Shown: positions 45,170 through 53,989 of the stretch, one piece after another
Numbering within the stretch: position 1 is the stretch's first letter
How the letters are laid out: every line of letters starts with the position of its first letter
From: Pseudomonas huaxiensis
GTDB taxonomy: Bacteria; Pseudomonadota; Gammaproteobacteria; Pseudomonadales; Pseudomonadaceae
Reading direction: 5' to 3'
Length of the DNA: 64,000 nucleotides
Assembly (NCBI RefSeq): GCF_003231275.1
Contig: NZ_QKVL01000016.1
Coordinates: forward strand, 1-64,000
The notes under the pieces: model-generated
The model's input: the letters and a program-made list of their open reading frames with translations, nothing else
What the model was told of the DNA's origin: nothing
Databases searched by the model: none
Made by a program: the position numbers and the translations under genes

Positions 45170-46357
45170 ATGCGCTACAAGCTCAAGGCCCTGGGCAAGG
45201 CCGGGGTGGTCGCCCTGGAGATCGACGCCGTGGACCTCGCCCAGGCCCGCGAACAGGTCGAACGGCAAGGTTTTCGAGTGCTCAGCGCCAACAACGCCGA
45301 GCGCTTCGCCCGCCTGCGCCGGCCCCGCCGCGAACATTTCGACCTGCTGCTGTTCAGCCAGGAGCTGGGTACCCTGCTCGACGCCGGCCTGCCGCTGATC
45401 GACGCCCTGCAAAGCCTGGCAGAAAAGGAAACCGCGCCTCAGGCCCGCAAGACCCTCGATACCCTGGTGCGCCTGCTCTACGAGGGCAAGTCCTGTTCCC
45501 AGGCGCTGACGCAGTTGCCGGCGGTTTTCCCGCCGCTGTTCGTGGCGCTGGTGCAGTCCAGCGAAAAGACCGGTGCCCTGGCCGAAGCCTTGCGCCGCTA
45601 TGTCGGCTATCGCCAGCGTCTGGATGAGGTGCGGCAGAAGATCGTCAGCGCCTCGATCTACCCGCTGTTGCTGTTGCTGGTGGGCGGCGGCGTGGTGCTG
45701 TTTCTGCTGGGCTACGTGGTGCCGCGCTTCAGCGCGGTATTCGAAGGACTGGGCAGCAACCTGCCGTGGCTGTCGCAGTGGTTGATGTACGGCGGGTTGT
45801 TTCTGCAACGGCATCAGGTCGAACTGCTGGCCGGTTGCGCCGGGCTGTCGCTGGCCGTCGCCGTGCTGCAACGCCAGCCACCGGTACGGCGCTGGTTGGG
45901 TCGCCAGTTACAGCGCTTGCCGGCCTTGCATCGGCGGCTGGTGATGTACGAACTGGCGCGCTTCTACCGCTCGCTGGGGATCCTGTTGCAAGGCGGCATC
46001 CCGATTCTCACCGCCATGGGCATGGCCCGCGGCCTGCTCGGCAGCAGCGCCGCCGCCCGTCTCGACCAGGCCGGCGAACGGGTGCGCGAAGGTGTATCGC
46101 TGTCGGCGGCGCTGGAAGCGGGCGACCTGGTGACGCCGGTATCGCTGCGCCTGCTGCGGGCGGGCGAACAGTCGGGCAACGTCGGCCAGATGATGGAGCG
46201 CAGCGCGGACTTCTACGACGCCGAGATCGGGCGCTGGATCGAGTGGTTCGTGCGCCTGTTCGAGCCGCTGCTGATGACGTTTATCGGGCTGCTGATCGGG
46301 CTGATCGTGATCCTGATGTACATGCCGATCTTCGAACTGGCCTCCAGCATTCACTAA
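45170..46357 (+). CDS. xcmS: GspF/PilC-type inner-membrane platform protein XcmS
   Basis: A 395-residue platform protein. MRYKLKALGKAGVVALEIDA opens it. Two GspF repeats follow: LFSQELGTLLDAGLPLIDAL...VFPPLFVALVQSSEKTGAL and YELARFYRSLGILLQGGIPI...LLRAGEQSGNVGQMM. Three membrane helices include the last, FEPLLMTFIGLLIGLIVILM. It would bind GspE encoded 14 kb away. ATG 45170 chosen; 17 bases after xcmT1. Confidence 0.94.
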   Translation: MRYKLKALGKAGVVALEIDAVDLAQAREQVERQGFRVLSANNAERFARLRRPRREHFDLLLFSQELGTLLDAGLPLIDALQSLAEKETAPQARKTLDTLVRLLYEGKSCSQALTQLPAVFPPLFVALVQSSEKTGALAEALRRYVGYRQRLDEVRQKIVSASIYPLLLLLVGGGVVLFLLGYVVPRFSAVFEGLGSNLPWLSQWLMYGGLFLQRHQVELLAGCAGLSLAVAVLQRQPPVRRWLGRQLQRLPALHRRLVMYELARFYRSLGILLQGGIPILTAMGMARGLLGSSAAARLDQAGERVREGVSLSAALEAGDLVTPVSLRLLRAGEQSGNVGQMMERSADFYDAEIGRWIEWFVRLFEPLLMTFIGLLIGLIVILMYMPIFELASSIH

Positions 46358-46363
46358 TGGCCT

Positions 46364-46381
46364 ACTGACATTTCTGTCAGT
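46364..46381 (+). terminator. Weak hairpin after xcmS
   Basis: ACTGACA and TGTCAGT form a 7-base stem with a 4-base loop, a few bases beyond the xcmS stop. It is followed by TTCGCTTC, a poor T-tract, so termination would be partial. Confidence 0.35.
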
Positions 46382-46442
46382 TTCGCTTCAACGAAGGTTC
46401 TGCTGGAATAACCTTGTCCCTTGGGGCCTGCGGAGCACGATC

Positions 46443-46700
46443 ATGGACATCACAAGCGATCCCGAAACACTCATCTATTCCATTGTTGCCGACAAGAAAC
46501 ACCTTCCCCACAGCCAGATGACGCGGGACAAGCGCTTTCGCGATGACCTCGCCGTCAATTCGATGGATGCGCTGGAGATTCTGATCATGGTCGAGGACCA
46601 GTTCAGTATTGAAATCCCCGATGAGGTCAGCATCGATTTCGCAACGGTCGGTCAACTGATCGAACATGTGGAAGTCAGCCGTTACCGGCCAATCAAATGA
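46443..46700 (+). CDS. Stand-alone acyl carrier protein
   Basis: An 85-residue acyl carrier-like protein. The Ser that receives phosphopantetheine is in DDLAVNSMDALEILIMVEDQ, where the usual DSLD reads NSMD; Ser is kept. The acidic helix after it and FSIEIPD are typical. No ketosynthase or ligase is adjacent, so the partner is unknown. GGAG lies 9 bases before ATG. Codon use is more relaxed (AT-richer) than its neighbours, hinting at separate origin. Confidence 0.85.
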   Translation: MDITSDPETLIYSIVADKKHLPHSQMTRDKRFRDDLAVNSMDALEILIMVEDQFSIEIPDEVSIDFATVGQLIEHVEVSRYRPIK

Positions 46701-46719
46701 TGCAGCGAACATACCGATA

Positions 46720-46766
46720 CCCGATAAGTCAGCCATCGAATGTCGGTCACTGACTTATCGGGTTTT
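46720..46766 (+). terminator. Rho-independent terminator of the carrier protein gene
   Basis: CCCGATAAGTCAG and CTGACTTATCGGG form a perfect 13-base stem with a 17-base loop, followed by TTTT on the plus strand. It starts 20 bases after the carrier-protein stop. Confidence 0.8.
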
Positions 46767-46794
46767 ACTTGATCCAAGAACGGTCAGACGCGCG

Positions 46795-47280
46795 TTAGGC
46801 TTTGACGATTTCAATATGGGTCACACCCATCTCGATCTTGGGTTGATCCTCTCCGACGGGAACCAGGATAGTTGCGATACCCGATTTGAAACCCACGGGC
46901 GCGGTAAACAGGAACCCGGCCATTCCCCAGGAGGGATAGGCAATACAAGGCTTGGAGATGATGTGTTCGATGCTCCCGTCATTCAACGACAACACCATCA
47001 ATGCCCTGAGCCAGACTTCCGAAGGCAGTGTCAGCCACTTGGCCGGATCTGTGCCGATGGACGGCAGGCTGGCAGCAGACTCCAGCGGCAGCCTGCTGGT
47101 TTCCATCCGGAAGATATAGTTTGTACCGCCTTCAAGGCCGCTGAATTCCTGACGAATCTGGATCCCTTGGCCAAAGAAGGCATAGTGCAGGTCACCGTCC
47201 TTGGCGGTATCCACTTCACGATTGGCTTTCCAATGGTTCAGCCCCTCGCGAAAATCACCATTGCGTATAAAGTTTTCCAT
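46795..47280 (-). CDS. Unknown protein with NGDF start, carbohydrate-binding-module-like
   Basis: A 161-residue protein without signal peptide. It opens MENFIRNGDFREGLNHW, the pattern found at the start of galactose-binding-like (CBM4/9) beta-sandwich modules. It alternates beta-like segments to the end (GVTHIEIVKA). It may bind sugar or be a stand-alone lectin-like protein; no enzymatic motif is visible. AAGGA precedes ATG 47280. Convergent with the carrier-protein gene, whose terminator lies between them. Confidence 0.55.
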   Translation of the reverse strand: MENFIRNGDFREGLNHWKANREVDTAKDGDLHYAFFGQGIQIRQEFSGLEGGTNYIFRMETSRLPLESAASLPSIGTDPAKWLTLPSEVWLRALMVLSLNDGSIEHIISKPCIAYPSWGMAGFLFTAPVGFKSGIATILVPVGEDQPKIEMGVTHIEIVKA

Positions 47281-47442
47281 GTCGCCGGTCCTTGATTGAG
47301 TAATTAAGGTCACCAGATAACTCTCAGCGCTGCTGATACTGGCGACACTCAGGCTAGGGCAATGCGAATGTTCCTGATACTGACAGAAATAACAGGTAAC
47401 CCGGGCAGGAGGCGTTTGAGTAACGACGATTAAACTGCACGT

Positions 47443-48450
47443 TCAATAGTCATATCGATCCACCGCGCGCCGCCGCTCGTTATCGTCGCGCATGTCGTAG
47501 TTCGCGGTGGTCTGGATGTTGCTGTGGTGCGCCAGTTTCTGCGCGATCGACAGGTCGTGTTCTTCAATCACCCGGGTGATGAACGAGCGGCGGAAATCAT
47601 GGGGCATGATCTTCACCCCGACCTGCTGGCCGCGCTGGCGGGCGATGTAATAGATGGCGTGCTTGGTGATGCGCTCGCGGGTGATGTGACTGCCGCGTCG
47701 AATGCGGTTGAACAGGAAGCTGTCGTCTTCCTGGCCTGCGGGCAGTTGCTCACGGCGGAAGGCCAGCCAGGCATTGAGCTTCTCGAAAGCCCAGGCCGGC
47801 GCGTACTTGATCAATTGCTTGTTGCCCTTGCCGAGCACCCGCAGGCTGCGTTCGGCGAAATCCACCTGGGCCAGATCAAGGTTGACCGACTCGGATTTGC
47901 GCATGCCAGTGCCGTAGAGCAAGCCGATCACCGCCGCGTCGCGCAGCCCCTGAGGCCGTGGATCGGCGGCGCAGACGTCCATCAGTTCGCGGATCAGCGT
48001 GCGCTTGAGGTTGCGCCCCACCGGCAGGCGCGTGCCCTGCACGGCCTTGACCTCACGGATGCGCAGCAGGCGCTCCTGGTCGATCAGGCCCAGGCGCCAG
48101 GCTTCGTTCATCACCCCGCGAATGGCGTTGACGTACAGCGACGAGCTGTTGGGCGCGTAGCCATCGCTGCGCAACACCGCCACCAGGTCGGTAACGTGCG
48201 CGGGGTCGAGTTGGTGCCAAGGGACGTCAACAATATCGATGCCGTCGAAACCGAGGCGGTCGGCGGCGTCCTGAAGGATGTACTTCATGGTCAACTGGCT
48301 GGAAGGCGCCAGTCGGGCAAGGTATTGCAGCAGCGGGTTGGGCAGTGACTCAGGCAAACCGTGGGGTTCCTCGACGACAGGGGCGGTAACCGAAGGCGCG
48401 CAGGATGACCGAGCACATCGGCTCGGGCAAGCCCTTTTGCCTGACGACAA
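47443..48450 (-). CDS. Tyrosine recombinase/phage-type integrase
   Basis: Site-specific recombinase of about 300-335 aa. An N-terminal SAM-like DNA-binding domain is followed by the catalytic domain with GTGMRKSESVNL (Arg), HDFRRSF (His and Arg), HHSNIQTTANYD (His and nucleophile Tyr). All active-site residues are present. The start is uncertain: the longest frame opens with TTG at 48450 and no good site. No flanking tRNA, att repeat or excisionase gene was found, so it may be a chromosomal or relic integrase. Confidence 0.87.
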   Translation of the reverse strand: MSSGKRACPSRCARSSCAPSVTAPVVEEPHGLPESLPNPLLQYLARLAPSSQLTMKYILQDAADRLGFDGIDIVDVPWHQLDPAHVTDLVAVLRSDGYAPNSSSLYVNAIRGVMNEAWRLGLIDQERLLRIREVKAVQGTRLPVGRNLKRTLIRELMDVCAADPRPQGLRDAAVIGLLYGTGMRKSESVNLDLAQVDFAERSLRVLGKGNKQLIKYAPAWAFEKLNAWLAFRREQLPAGQEDDSFLFNRIRRGSHITRERITKHAIYYIARQRGQQVGVKIMPHDFRRSFITRVIEEHDLSIAQKLAHHSNIQTTANYDMRDDNERRRAVDRYDY

Positions 48451-48499
48451 TGCCAGCGAAGGGCTACAGTTGGCGCACCCTTCCCCGCAGCGAGTTCAT

Positions 48500-49147
48500 A
48501 TGGCACTTCACAAGCTGGTCCATACCCATCCGCGGCTGAGCGCCGCCGCCCTGACCGGAATTCTGGGCGGTTTCTTCATCCCCGCCGGCGACACCGTGCA
48601 GCATGTGCTGGCGGGCTGGAACCTCGCGGTCTGGCTGTACCTGACGCTGGTGCTGGTGCTGACCCTCGGTGCAACGCCTGAAAAGGTGCGTCGCACTGCC
48701 GATGTCGAAGACGAAAACGCGGCGCTGGTGCTGTTCGTCGTCAGTATCGCCGCCGTGGCCAGCCTTGCCGCAGTGACCCTGCAGCTGGCCGGCAGCCGTG
48801 ATCTGCACGGGCAGGAAATGGTCCTTCATTACGCCTATACCGGGCTGACGGTCGCTGGCTCCTGGCTGCTGATCGGCACCATCTTCAGCCTGCATTACGC
48901 GCGCTTGTTCTACACCAGCGACAGCAGTGAACCGCTGTTGCGCTTCGCCGATGGCGAACGCCATCCCGATTACTGGGACTTTCACTATTTCTCCTTCACC
49001 CTCAGCGTCGCGGTGCAGACGTCGGACATCGGTGTCGGCGGGCGCGGGATGCGCCGGGTGGTGCTGGCTCATTCGGTGATCGGCTTTGTCTTCAACACCG
49101 CCATCCTTGGCTTTACCTTGAACATTGCAGCGGGATTGCTGAGCTGA
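48500..49147 (+). CDS. DUF1345-type inner-membrane protein
   Basis: A 215-residue membrane protein with about five helices. It contains ALVLFVVSIAAVASLAAVTL, then MVLHYAYTGLTVAGSWLLIG and the characteristic HYARLFYTSDSSEPLLRFAD, YWDFHYFSFTLSVAVQTSDI. These are the signature of the DUF1345 family. Function unknown. ATG 48500 lies just past the putative integrase start on the other strand. Confidence 0.85.
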   Translation: MALHKLVHTHPRLSAAALTGILGGFFIPAGDTVQHVLAGWNLAVWLYLTLVLVLTLGATPEKVRRTADVEDENAALVLFVVSIAAVASLAAVTLQLAGSRDLHGQEMVLHYAYTGLTVAGSWLLIGTIFSLHYARLFYTSDSSEPLLRFADGERHPDYWDFHYFSFTLSVAVQTSDIGVGGRGMRRVVLAHSVIGFVFNTAILGFTLNIAAGLLS

Positions 49148-49195
49148 AACCGCCCAGTACCGCAGGGTTTCAGCACCCGAAGGCGTCGTCATCAC

Positions 49196-50293
49196 TCAAT
49201 GGCGAAAAACATGCTGCTGGTGGTATCTCAGGTAATCCAGCATCTCCTTCGGCAGAAATCGCAGCGGACGCGGTAGCCCAAGCGCTTGCCGGTGCGCGGC
49301 ATCGAGGCGCGCGGAGATCTGCATCTGGCCGTACTCATCGAACGTAATCAGGCCACGATCAAAAAGCGCATCAAGGTTGGCCGACAGCAACAAACCGTTA
49401 TGCCCGTCGATTCGCTGCCGCGGCGTGGATTCCGACCAGGGTTTCACATGGGACGCCCTCAATACCTCCCGGCAGGCGACGCCGGTCACGGCACAGGCAT
49501 TGCCCCAGATGCGCATCAGGTTCTCACGGAATTTGTTCTGTCCACGGCGTGCGCGCAGGCTCACCGTGCCTGGCAAAAACACCGCGTTGCCTTGCGCAAG
49601 TTCCTCCGCCAGCGCCGCTTCGGTCAAAGAGCGCTGGATAGCGTGGTTGAGGCGCGCCCACTGTTCCTGGCGCTGCGCGACGGGAATGGCATCGAGCATA
49701 CGCTCCAGCATCGCGCTATCCAGTTCGGTGTAGCTGCTGAACATGCCCAGCAATCGACGCTTGCCGGTGATTGCCCAAGGATCGAGGGTCACCGGCTCGT
49801 CGAACCACCAGAACAACTCCTCAGGGCATATCCAGCTTGGCATGCGATTGAGGTCGTTTCGCCAGCGCTTGAGAAACCGTCGTGGATCATTGCGGTAATT
49901 CCGCCGGACCCGGGGGACATTCCAGGCCTCTTTCCAGAGTTCATGCAACGACAGCTCCTTGACGATCGCATCACGTTGCGCTCGCTGCGGCTCATGCAGC
50001 AGCGACGTTGCATTACCGGCCACGCCGACCAGTTGCTGGATGCCGTTGTGCGACGCGGTCATGAAGATGAAGATACGGCCCGCATGCCGCTCCAGCGGTG
50101 CGGCGCCCAGAGCACCGGTATGAAACACCCGATAACGCAGCCCGTCGCGGGTCACGATCATCCGTGCAGCGTTGTTCCATTCTTCCTGTCCATAACCATG
50201 CTCCTTGGGATAACCGCCGGTGCCGGGCGCACCGGAAGGCGCGGTGTACTGGCGGGTATTCCAGAAAATGGGCTTTTGAACGAATAGCGCCAT
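49196..50293 (-). CDS. HNH endonuclease-like protein, copy 1
   Basis: A 365-residue protein. The first 240 residues (MALFVQKPIFWNTRQYTAPS, GYPKEHGYGQEEWNN) form a domain I do not recognise. The C-terminal HNH_2-like domain carries CAVTGVACREVLRASHVKPW and NGLLLSANLDALFDRGLITF, with His, Asn and Asp/His expected for metal-dependent nuclease activity. The ATG at 50293 fits the equivalent start in copy 2 (53990-55078); both share AAGGAT upstream. May be a defence or mobile-element nuclease; function not shown. Confidence 0.82.
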   Translation of the reverse strand: MALFVQKPIFWNTRQYTAPSGAPGTGGYPKEHGYGQEEWNNAARMIVTRDGLRYRVFHTGALGAAPLERHAGRIFIFMTASHNGIQQLVGVAGNATSLLHEPQRAQRDAIVKELSLHELWKEAWNVPRVRRNYRNDPRRFLKRWRNDLNRMPSWICPEELFWWFDEPVTLDPWAITGKRRLLGMFSSYTELDSAMLERMLDAIPVAQRQEQWARLNHAIQRSLTEAALAEELAQGNAVFLPGTVSLRARRGQNKFRENLMRIWGNACAVTGVACREVLRASHVKPWSESTPRQRIDGHNGLLLSANLDALFDRGLITFDEYGQMQISARLDAAHRQALGLPRPLRFLPKEMLDYLRYHQQHVFRH

Positions 50294-50928
50294 TGGGTTG
50301 CTCATCCTTGCGAAAACCATGTGCCGAAATAAAGCAATGCCGCAGTCTGTTTCGGGCAGGCGACAACCGTCCCGCCAGTTGAAATCAGCGATATGCAGAC
50401 CAGGGCATTGACTCGAATGGCTGCCTGTTGACCAGGTCAGCCGACAACGAAAACCCTCGACTCAGTCAGCGAGGCGGGTTCGTTTGAAGCAGGGCGCGTG
50501 AATCAGAACCGGGGACAACGGCTCGAAACAGAGGCAAGGCAAGCGGCGGGGGCACAGCGGAATACGTCCTTGAACTTCATGAAAATCCTCGCAATGAAAA
50601 GGTTAGCGGACAGGCACACAGCAATGCCGCGGTTGCCTGACAAAACAAGATGAATCGCTACTGAATCGAAACCCGGTTTGGATGCCTCCTTGAATGATTG
50701 CCATTAATACGCCACTACAGACTGAGCGAAATCGATCTAGTTCCGCCGAGGCATCATTATTTCCCTACAAAACAGCGGTGTTTTGTCCGAGCCCGTTGCG
50801 GATAACAGACCAAAAACGCACCCCGCGGACCAATCGCGCATGCATTTCAGCGCACCCCTTTTCTGTCACATTGACGCCCCGTTCGCCGCTGATAGTAGGC
50901 CTCCCCAAGGTTTTCCAGAGGCTACACC
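50294..50928. other. Intergenic region, possible 25-aa ORF
   Basis: About 635 bases between the HNH gene and the phosphatase gene. It holds one short minus-strand frame (50503-50580, see separate entry) and the promoter of the plus-strand phosphatase gene. No repeats recognised. Confidence 0.4.
50503..50580 (-). CDS. Possible 25-aa peptide
   Basis: MKFKDVFRCAPAACLASVSS followed by five more residues; GCGAGGATTTTC before the ATG is a fair ribosome site (GAGGA). The start resembles a signal peptide cut short by an early stop. It may be a relic of an exported protein or chance. Confidence 0.2.
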   Translation of the reverse strand: MKFKDVFRCAPAACLASVSSRCPRF

Positions 50929-52851
50929 GTGTTCCATCGCACCCTGTGTTCGCTGTCCCTGCTCAGCCTGTCCATCGCCGTCGCCCAGGTCCAGGCTGGC
51001 GAAGCTCTCGATACACCACGACTGAAGGGCATCGACAACTTCCGTGACGTCGCCGGCACCACCCGTGCCTACACCACCAGTAACGACGGAGTGATGCGCG
51101 CCGGGCAGTTCTATCGCTCCAACGCACTGACGCCCACCGCGTCGGACTTGACCATTCTCAACGGCCTGGGCATCAGCAACGTCTACGACCTGCGCACCCC
51201 GAGCGAGATCGCCGCCACGCCGGATACCCTGCCCAGCGGGGCGCAGTACCAGAACATCGACATCATCGGCAGCACCACTTCCGGCTCCAATATCACCACC
51301 GTTTCCATCAGCAGCGCCGCCCAGGCGGTGGCGATGATGGAGGAAACCAACCGCGCCTTCGTCAGCGATTCCGGCATGCGCGGGCAGTTCTCCGTGCTGT
51401 TCAACGAGCTGGCCAGCGCCGACGGCGCCGCGCTGTTTCACTGCACCGCCGGCAAGGACCGCACCGGCTGGACTGCCGCCGTGCTGCTGAGCATCGCCGG
51501 GGTCGACAGCGGCACGATCATGTCCGACTACCTGGCCACCAACGACTACACCGCAGCCCGCGTCGCCGCGACCCTCGCCGCCATGCCGTCGAGCATGGCG
51601 GCCATCTACGGGCCAATGCTGGGCGTGCAGGCCAGCTACCTGCAAGCGGGCCTGGATGAAGTCACCGCGCAATACGGCAGCATGGACAACTACCTCAAGG
51701 AAGGCCTGGGCCTGTCGCAAGAAACGCTCTACGTGCTGCGCGGCAAGATGGTCTATTACAACAGCCTGCCCGGCATGACTGCCCTCGCCGGCAACGCCGC
51801 CGCCGGTGCCCTGCTGTTGCAGCAACTGCAGAACAGCGAACTGTCCGGCACCTACAGCGCCTACAACTACTACCTGCAATCGGCCATTGATGCCGGCAGC
51901 CTCGGCGGTGTCGAGTCCACCGTCGGCGGCCAGGTGCATGCCGACGCCGCCAGCTACCTGCTGCGCCAGGGCGCGTTGATCGACCGGGCTGCGGCCAGCT
52001 ACACCAGCGGCCTGGACCTCAAGGTCGGCCAGACGCGCCTGTGGACCACCGCCCTCGCCGGCTACCTCGGCACCGACGGCTCGGCCCAGGCGGCCAGCAG
52101 CAACGAACACACCCAGGGCGCGCTGTTTGGCCTGACCCAACGCTTCTCCGAACAGCTCAGTGGCCATGCCGGTTTCGGCTACAGCCGTGGCAGCATCGGG
52201 AGTAGCAGTGGGGATGTCGACACCGACCTGACCTTCCTCAAAGCCGGCGCCCGCTATGCGCCGGGCAGCCTGGAACGGGGCCTGTTCATCGATGCCGGCA
52301 TCAACGCCGGCTGGCTCGACTACAACGGCAAACGGGAACTGGGCGCCGGCCTCGGCAGCGCCAAGGGCGATACCCACGGGACATTGAGCGGCGCCAGCCT
52401 TGCGCTGGGCTATCGCATTCCGTTGAACGGCATGACCCTGGAGCCGAGCCTGGGCCTGCGCGTCAGCCACCTCGACCTCTCCGGTTTCCAGGAAAAAGGC
52501 AGCGAACTGGCGCTGGACGTCGATGGCCTCCAGTCCACCCGGCGCAGCGCCACGGCAGGCGTGAAAGCCACCTTCGCCGCGGTCGGTCTGAGTGGCGGCT
52601 GGCAACTGGTGCCGGGCATCGAGCTGGGTTACGACCATGCCCTCGGCGATCATCAGGTGCAAAGCGACGGCCGCCTGCTCGGGCTGGATATCCAGCAACG
52701 CGCGGCCTTTGATAACCGCGACCAGTTCAACGGCGCCTTCAGTCTGACGGCAAGCCTGGATGCCCTGAGCATCGGAGCCGAGGTCGGTGCTATCGCCGGC
52801 GGTGAAAGCCACGGCGTCAGTGGCGGCCTCAAGGCGAGCTATCAGTTCTGA
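50929..52851 (+). CDS. Tyrosine phosphatase fused to autotransporter barrel
   Basis: A 640-residue exported fusion. Signal peptide (1-23), then a dual-specificity/tyrosine-phosphatase domain (about 30-275). Its active loop HCTAGKDRTG (Cys172, Arg178) is the C-x5-R motif, with acidic Asp87 in YDLRTP. Residues about 365-640 form an autotransporter beta-barrel with repeating amphipathic strands and a C-terminal Phe. The phosphatase may therefore be displayed on the cell surface or released. Start: GAGGC and a weak site precede the GTG at 50929. Regulated possibly by the convergent AraC gene. Confidence 0.85.
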   Translation: MFHRTLCSLSLLSLSIAVAQVQAGEALDTPRLKGIDNFRDVAGTTRAYTTSNDGVMRAGQFYRSNALTPTASDLTILNGLGISNVYDLRTPSEIAATPDTLPSGAQYQNIDIIGSTTSGSNITTVSISSAAQAVAMMEETNRAFVSDSGMRGQFSVLFNELASADGAALFHCTAGKDRTGWTAAVLLSIAGVDSGTIMSDYLATNDYTAARVAATLAAMPSSMAAIYGPMLGVQASYLQAGLDEVTAQYGSMDNYLKEGLGLSQETLYVLRGKMVYYNSLPGMTALAGNAAAGALLLQQLQNSELSGTYSAYNYYLQSAIDAGSLGGVESTVGGQVHADAASYLLRQGALIDRAAASYTSGLDLKVGQTRLWTTALAGYLGTDGSAQAASSNEHTQGALFGLTQRFSEQLSGHAGFGYSRGSIGSSSGDVDTDLTFLKAGARYAPGSLERGLFIDAGINAGWLDYNGKRELGAGLGSAKGDTHGTLSGASLALGYRIPLNGMTLEPSLGLRVSHLDLSGFQEKGSELALDVDGLQSTRRSATAGVKATFAAVGLSGGWQLVPGIELGYDHALGDHQVQSDGRLLGLDIQQRAAFDNRDQFNGAFSLTASLDALSIGAEVGAIAGGESHGVSGGLKASYQF

Positions 52852-52857
52852 CCGAAA

Positions 52858-52885
52858 GCTAGCCCGGCCTCACAGCCGGGCTAGC
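52858..52885. terminator. Bidirectional terminator hairpin
   Basis: GCTAGCCCGGC and GCCGGGCTAGC form a perfect 11-base stem with a 6-base loop between two convergent genes (phosphatase-autotransporter and AraC). T-tracts are short on both sides. Confidence 0.6.
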
Positions 52886-53861
52886 GTCCCTTCCTGAGTT
52901 CAGCCGGACTAACACCATAGGCATTCTGGAAGTACTGACAGAAGCGTCCGACGTTGCTGAATCCAAGGCTCAGCGACAGCTCGCTGATGGACTGGGCGCA
53001 ATCCCCGCGCAGCACCGCATGCGCCCGCTCCAGACGTACCTGGCGCTGATAGCCGACGATCGAATTGCCCACGAAACGCCGGAACCCGTCCTGCAACGCC
53101 CGCAGGCTGACGTTGCTCAGTGCCGCCAGCTCGGTGCCGCTCACCAGCGCATCCGGATGCTCACGGATGTACTCGACGGCCAGCTTCACATGACGCGGCG
53201 CAATTTGCGGGGCCGGGGCGCGCAACGCTTCACTGTGGTTGTGCGGCCAGGCCTCCAGCACCGCATCCACCAGCATCTCCTGCAGACGCAGCGGCATCAG
53301 CGCGCTGGAGTTGATCAGCCCGTCGAACGCACTGCCGGTGGCCATCGAGATAATCGCGCGGATGCCCTGGAAGCTGTCGGCAGTCAGGTCCACCACCGGC
53401 TGGAAGCGCACCTTGTCCATCACCGGCCTGCCGAGCAGTGTCGCCAGCCGCCGGGCGAACAGCTCGCGCCGCACGGAAATGCCGTACTGCTGATGGCCAT
53501 CGACAAAACTCACCGAACGCACCTCGGCTTTCTCCACCGCCAGGCCATAGCGCGGCGTCCCGACCTGATCGTCGCCCAACTCGAAAACGATTCGCCCCGC
53601 CGTAGGAAAGACAAAGGTGATCTCGTCATCCATATCGGGCAATTGCGTCGTGAAATCACCCAGGTAGCTCATCTGCCGAAAGCTGACGCCCTCGTAGCGG
53701 CCATAGACCCCGGCGATGACCACCTTGCGGTCCAGGCGTGGCAGATGGGCATAAAGACTGCCGAACATCCGGGTGAAGAGCGCGCCGAACTCGTCGGCAC
53801 TGAGGTCCGCCGAGCGGATCAGGAACTGCTTGCGGGGTGGGGCGGAAATCACCGGTGTCAT
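52881..53861 (-). CDS. AraC-family transcriptional regulator
   Basis: A 326-residue regulator with an N-terminal sensing domain of about 220 residues (AraC-binding-like type, RHXXQXG-like start uncertain) and the C-terminal double helix-turn-helix. SGTELAALSNVSLRALQDGF is the first helix-turn-helix and LSLGFSNVGRFCQYFQNAYG the second, ending SPAELRKGR. The ATG at 53861 is used; the upstream frame overlaps the HNH gene and lacks a site. Its target and inducer are unknown. Confidence 0.9.
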   Translation of the reverse strand: MTPVISAPPRKQFLIRSADLSADEFGALFTRMFGSLYAHLPRLDRKVVIAGVYGRYEGVSFRQMSYLGDFTTQLPDMDDEITFVFPTAGRIVFELGDDQVGTPRYGLAVEKAEVRSVSFVDGHQQYGISVRRELFARRLATLLGRPVMDKVRFQPVVDLTADSFQGIRAIISMATGSAFDGLINSSALMPLRLQEMLVDAVLEAWPHNHSEALRAPAPQIAPRHVKLAVEYIREHPDALVSGTELAALSNVSLRALQDGFRRFVGNSIVGYQRQVRLERAHAVLRGDCAQSISELSLSLGFSNVGRFCQYFQNAYGVSPAELRKGR

Positions 53862-53989
53862 CAACCTTTTTGGCGGCGGGCGCCGGGATGCTCGCAGGTG
53901 GGGATGACCGTTATGTTTCAGGGCGTTTCCAGTGGCAGCCAATGCGTGCCGAAACGGGCTGGATGTGCACCCAGCCCACGCAACCAATA

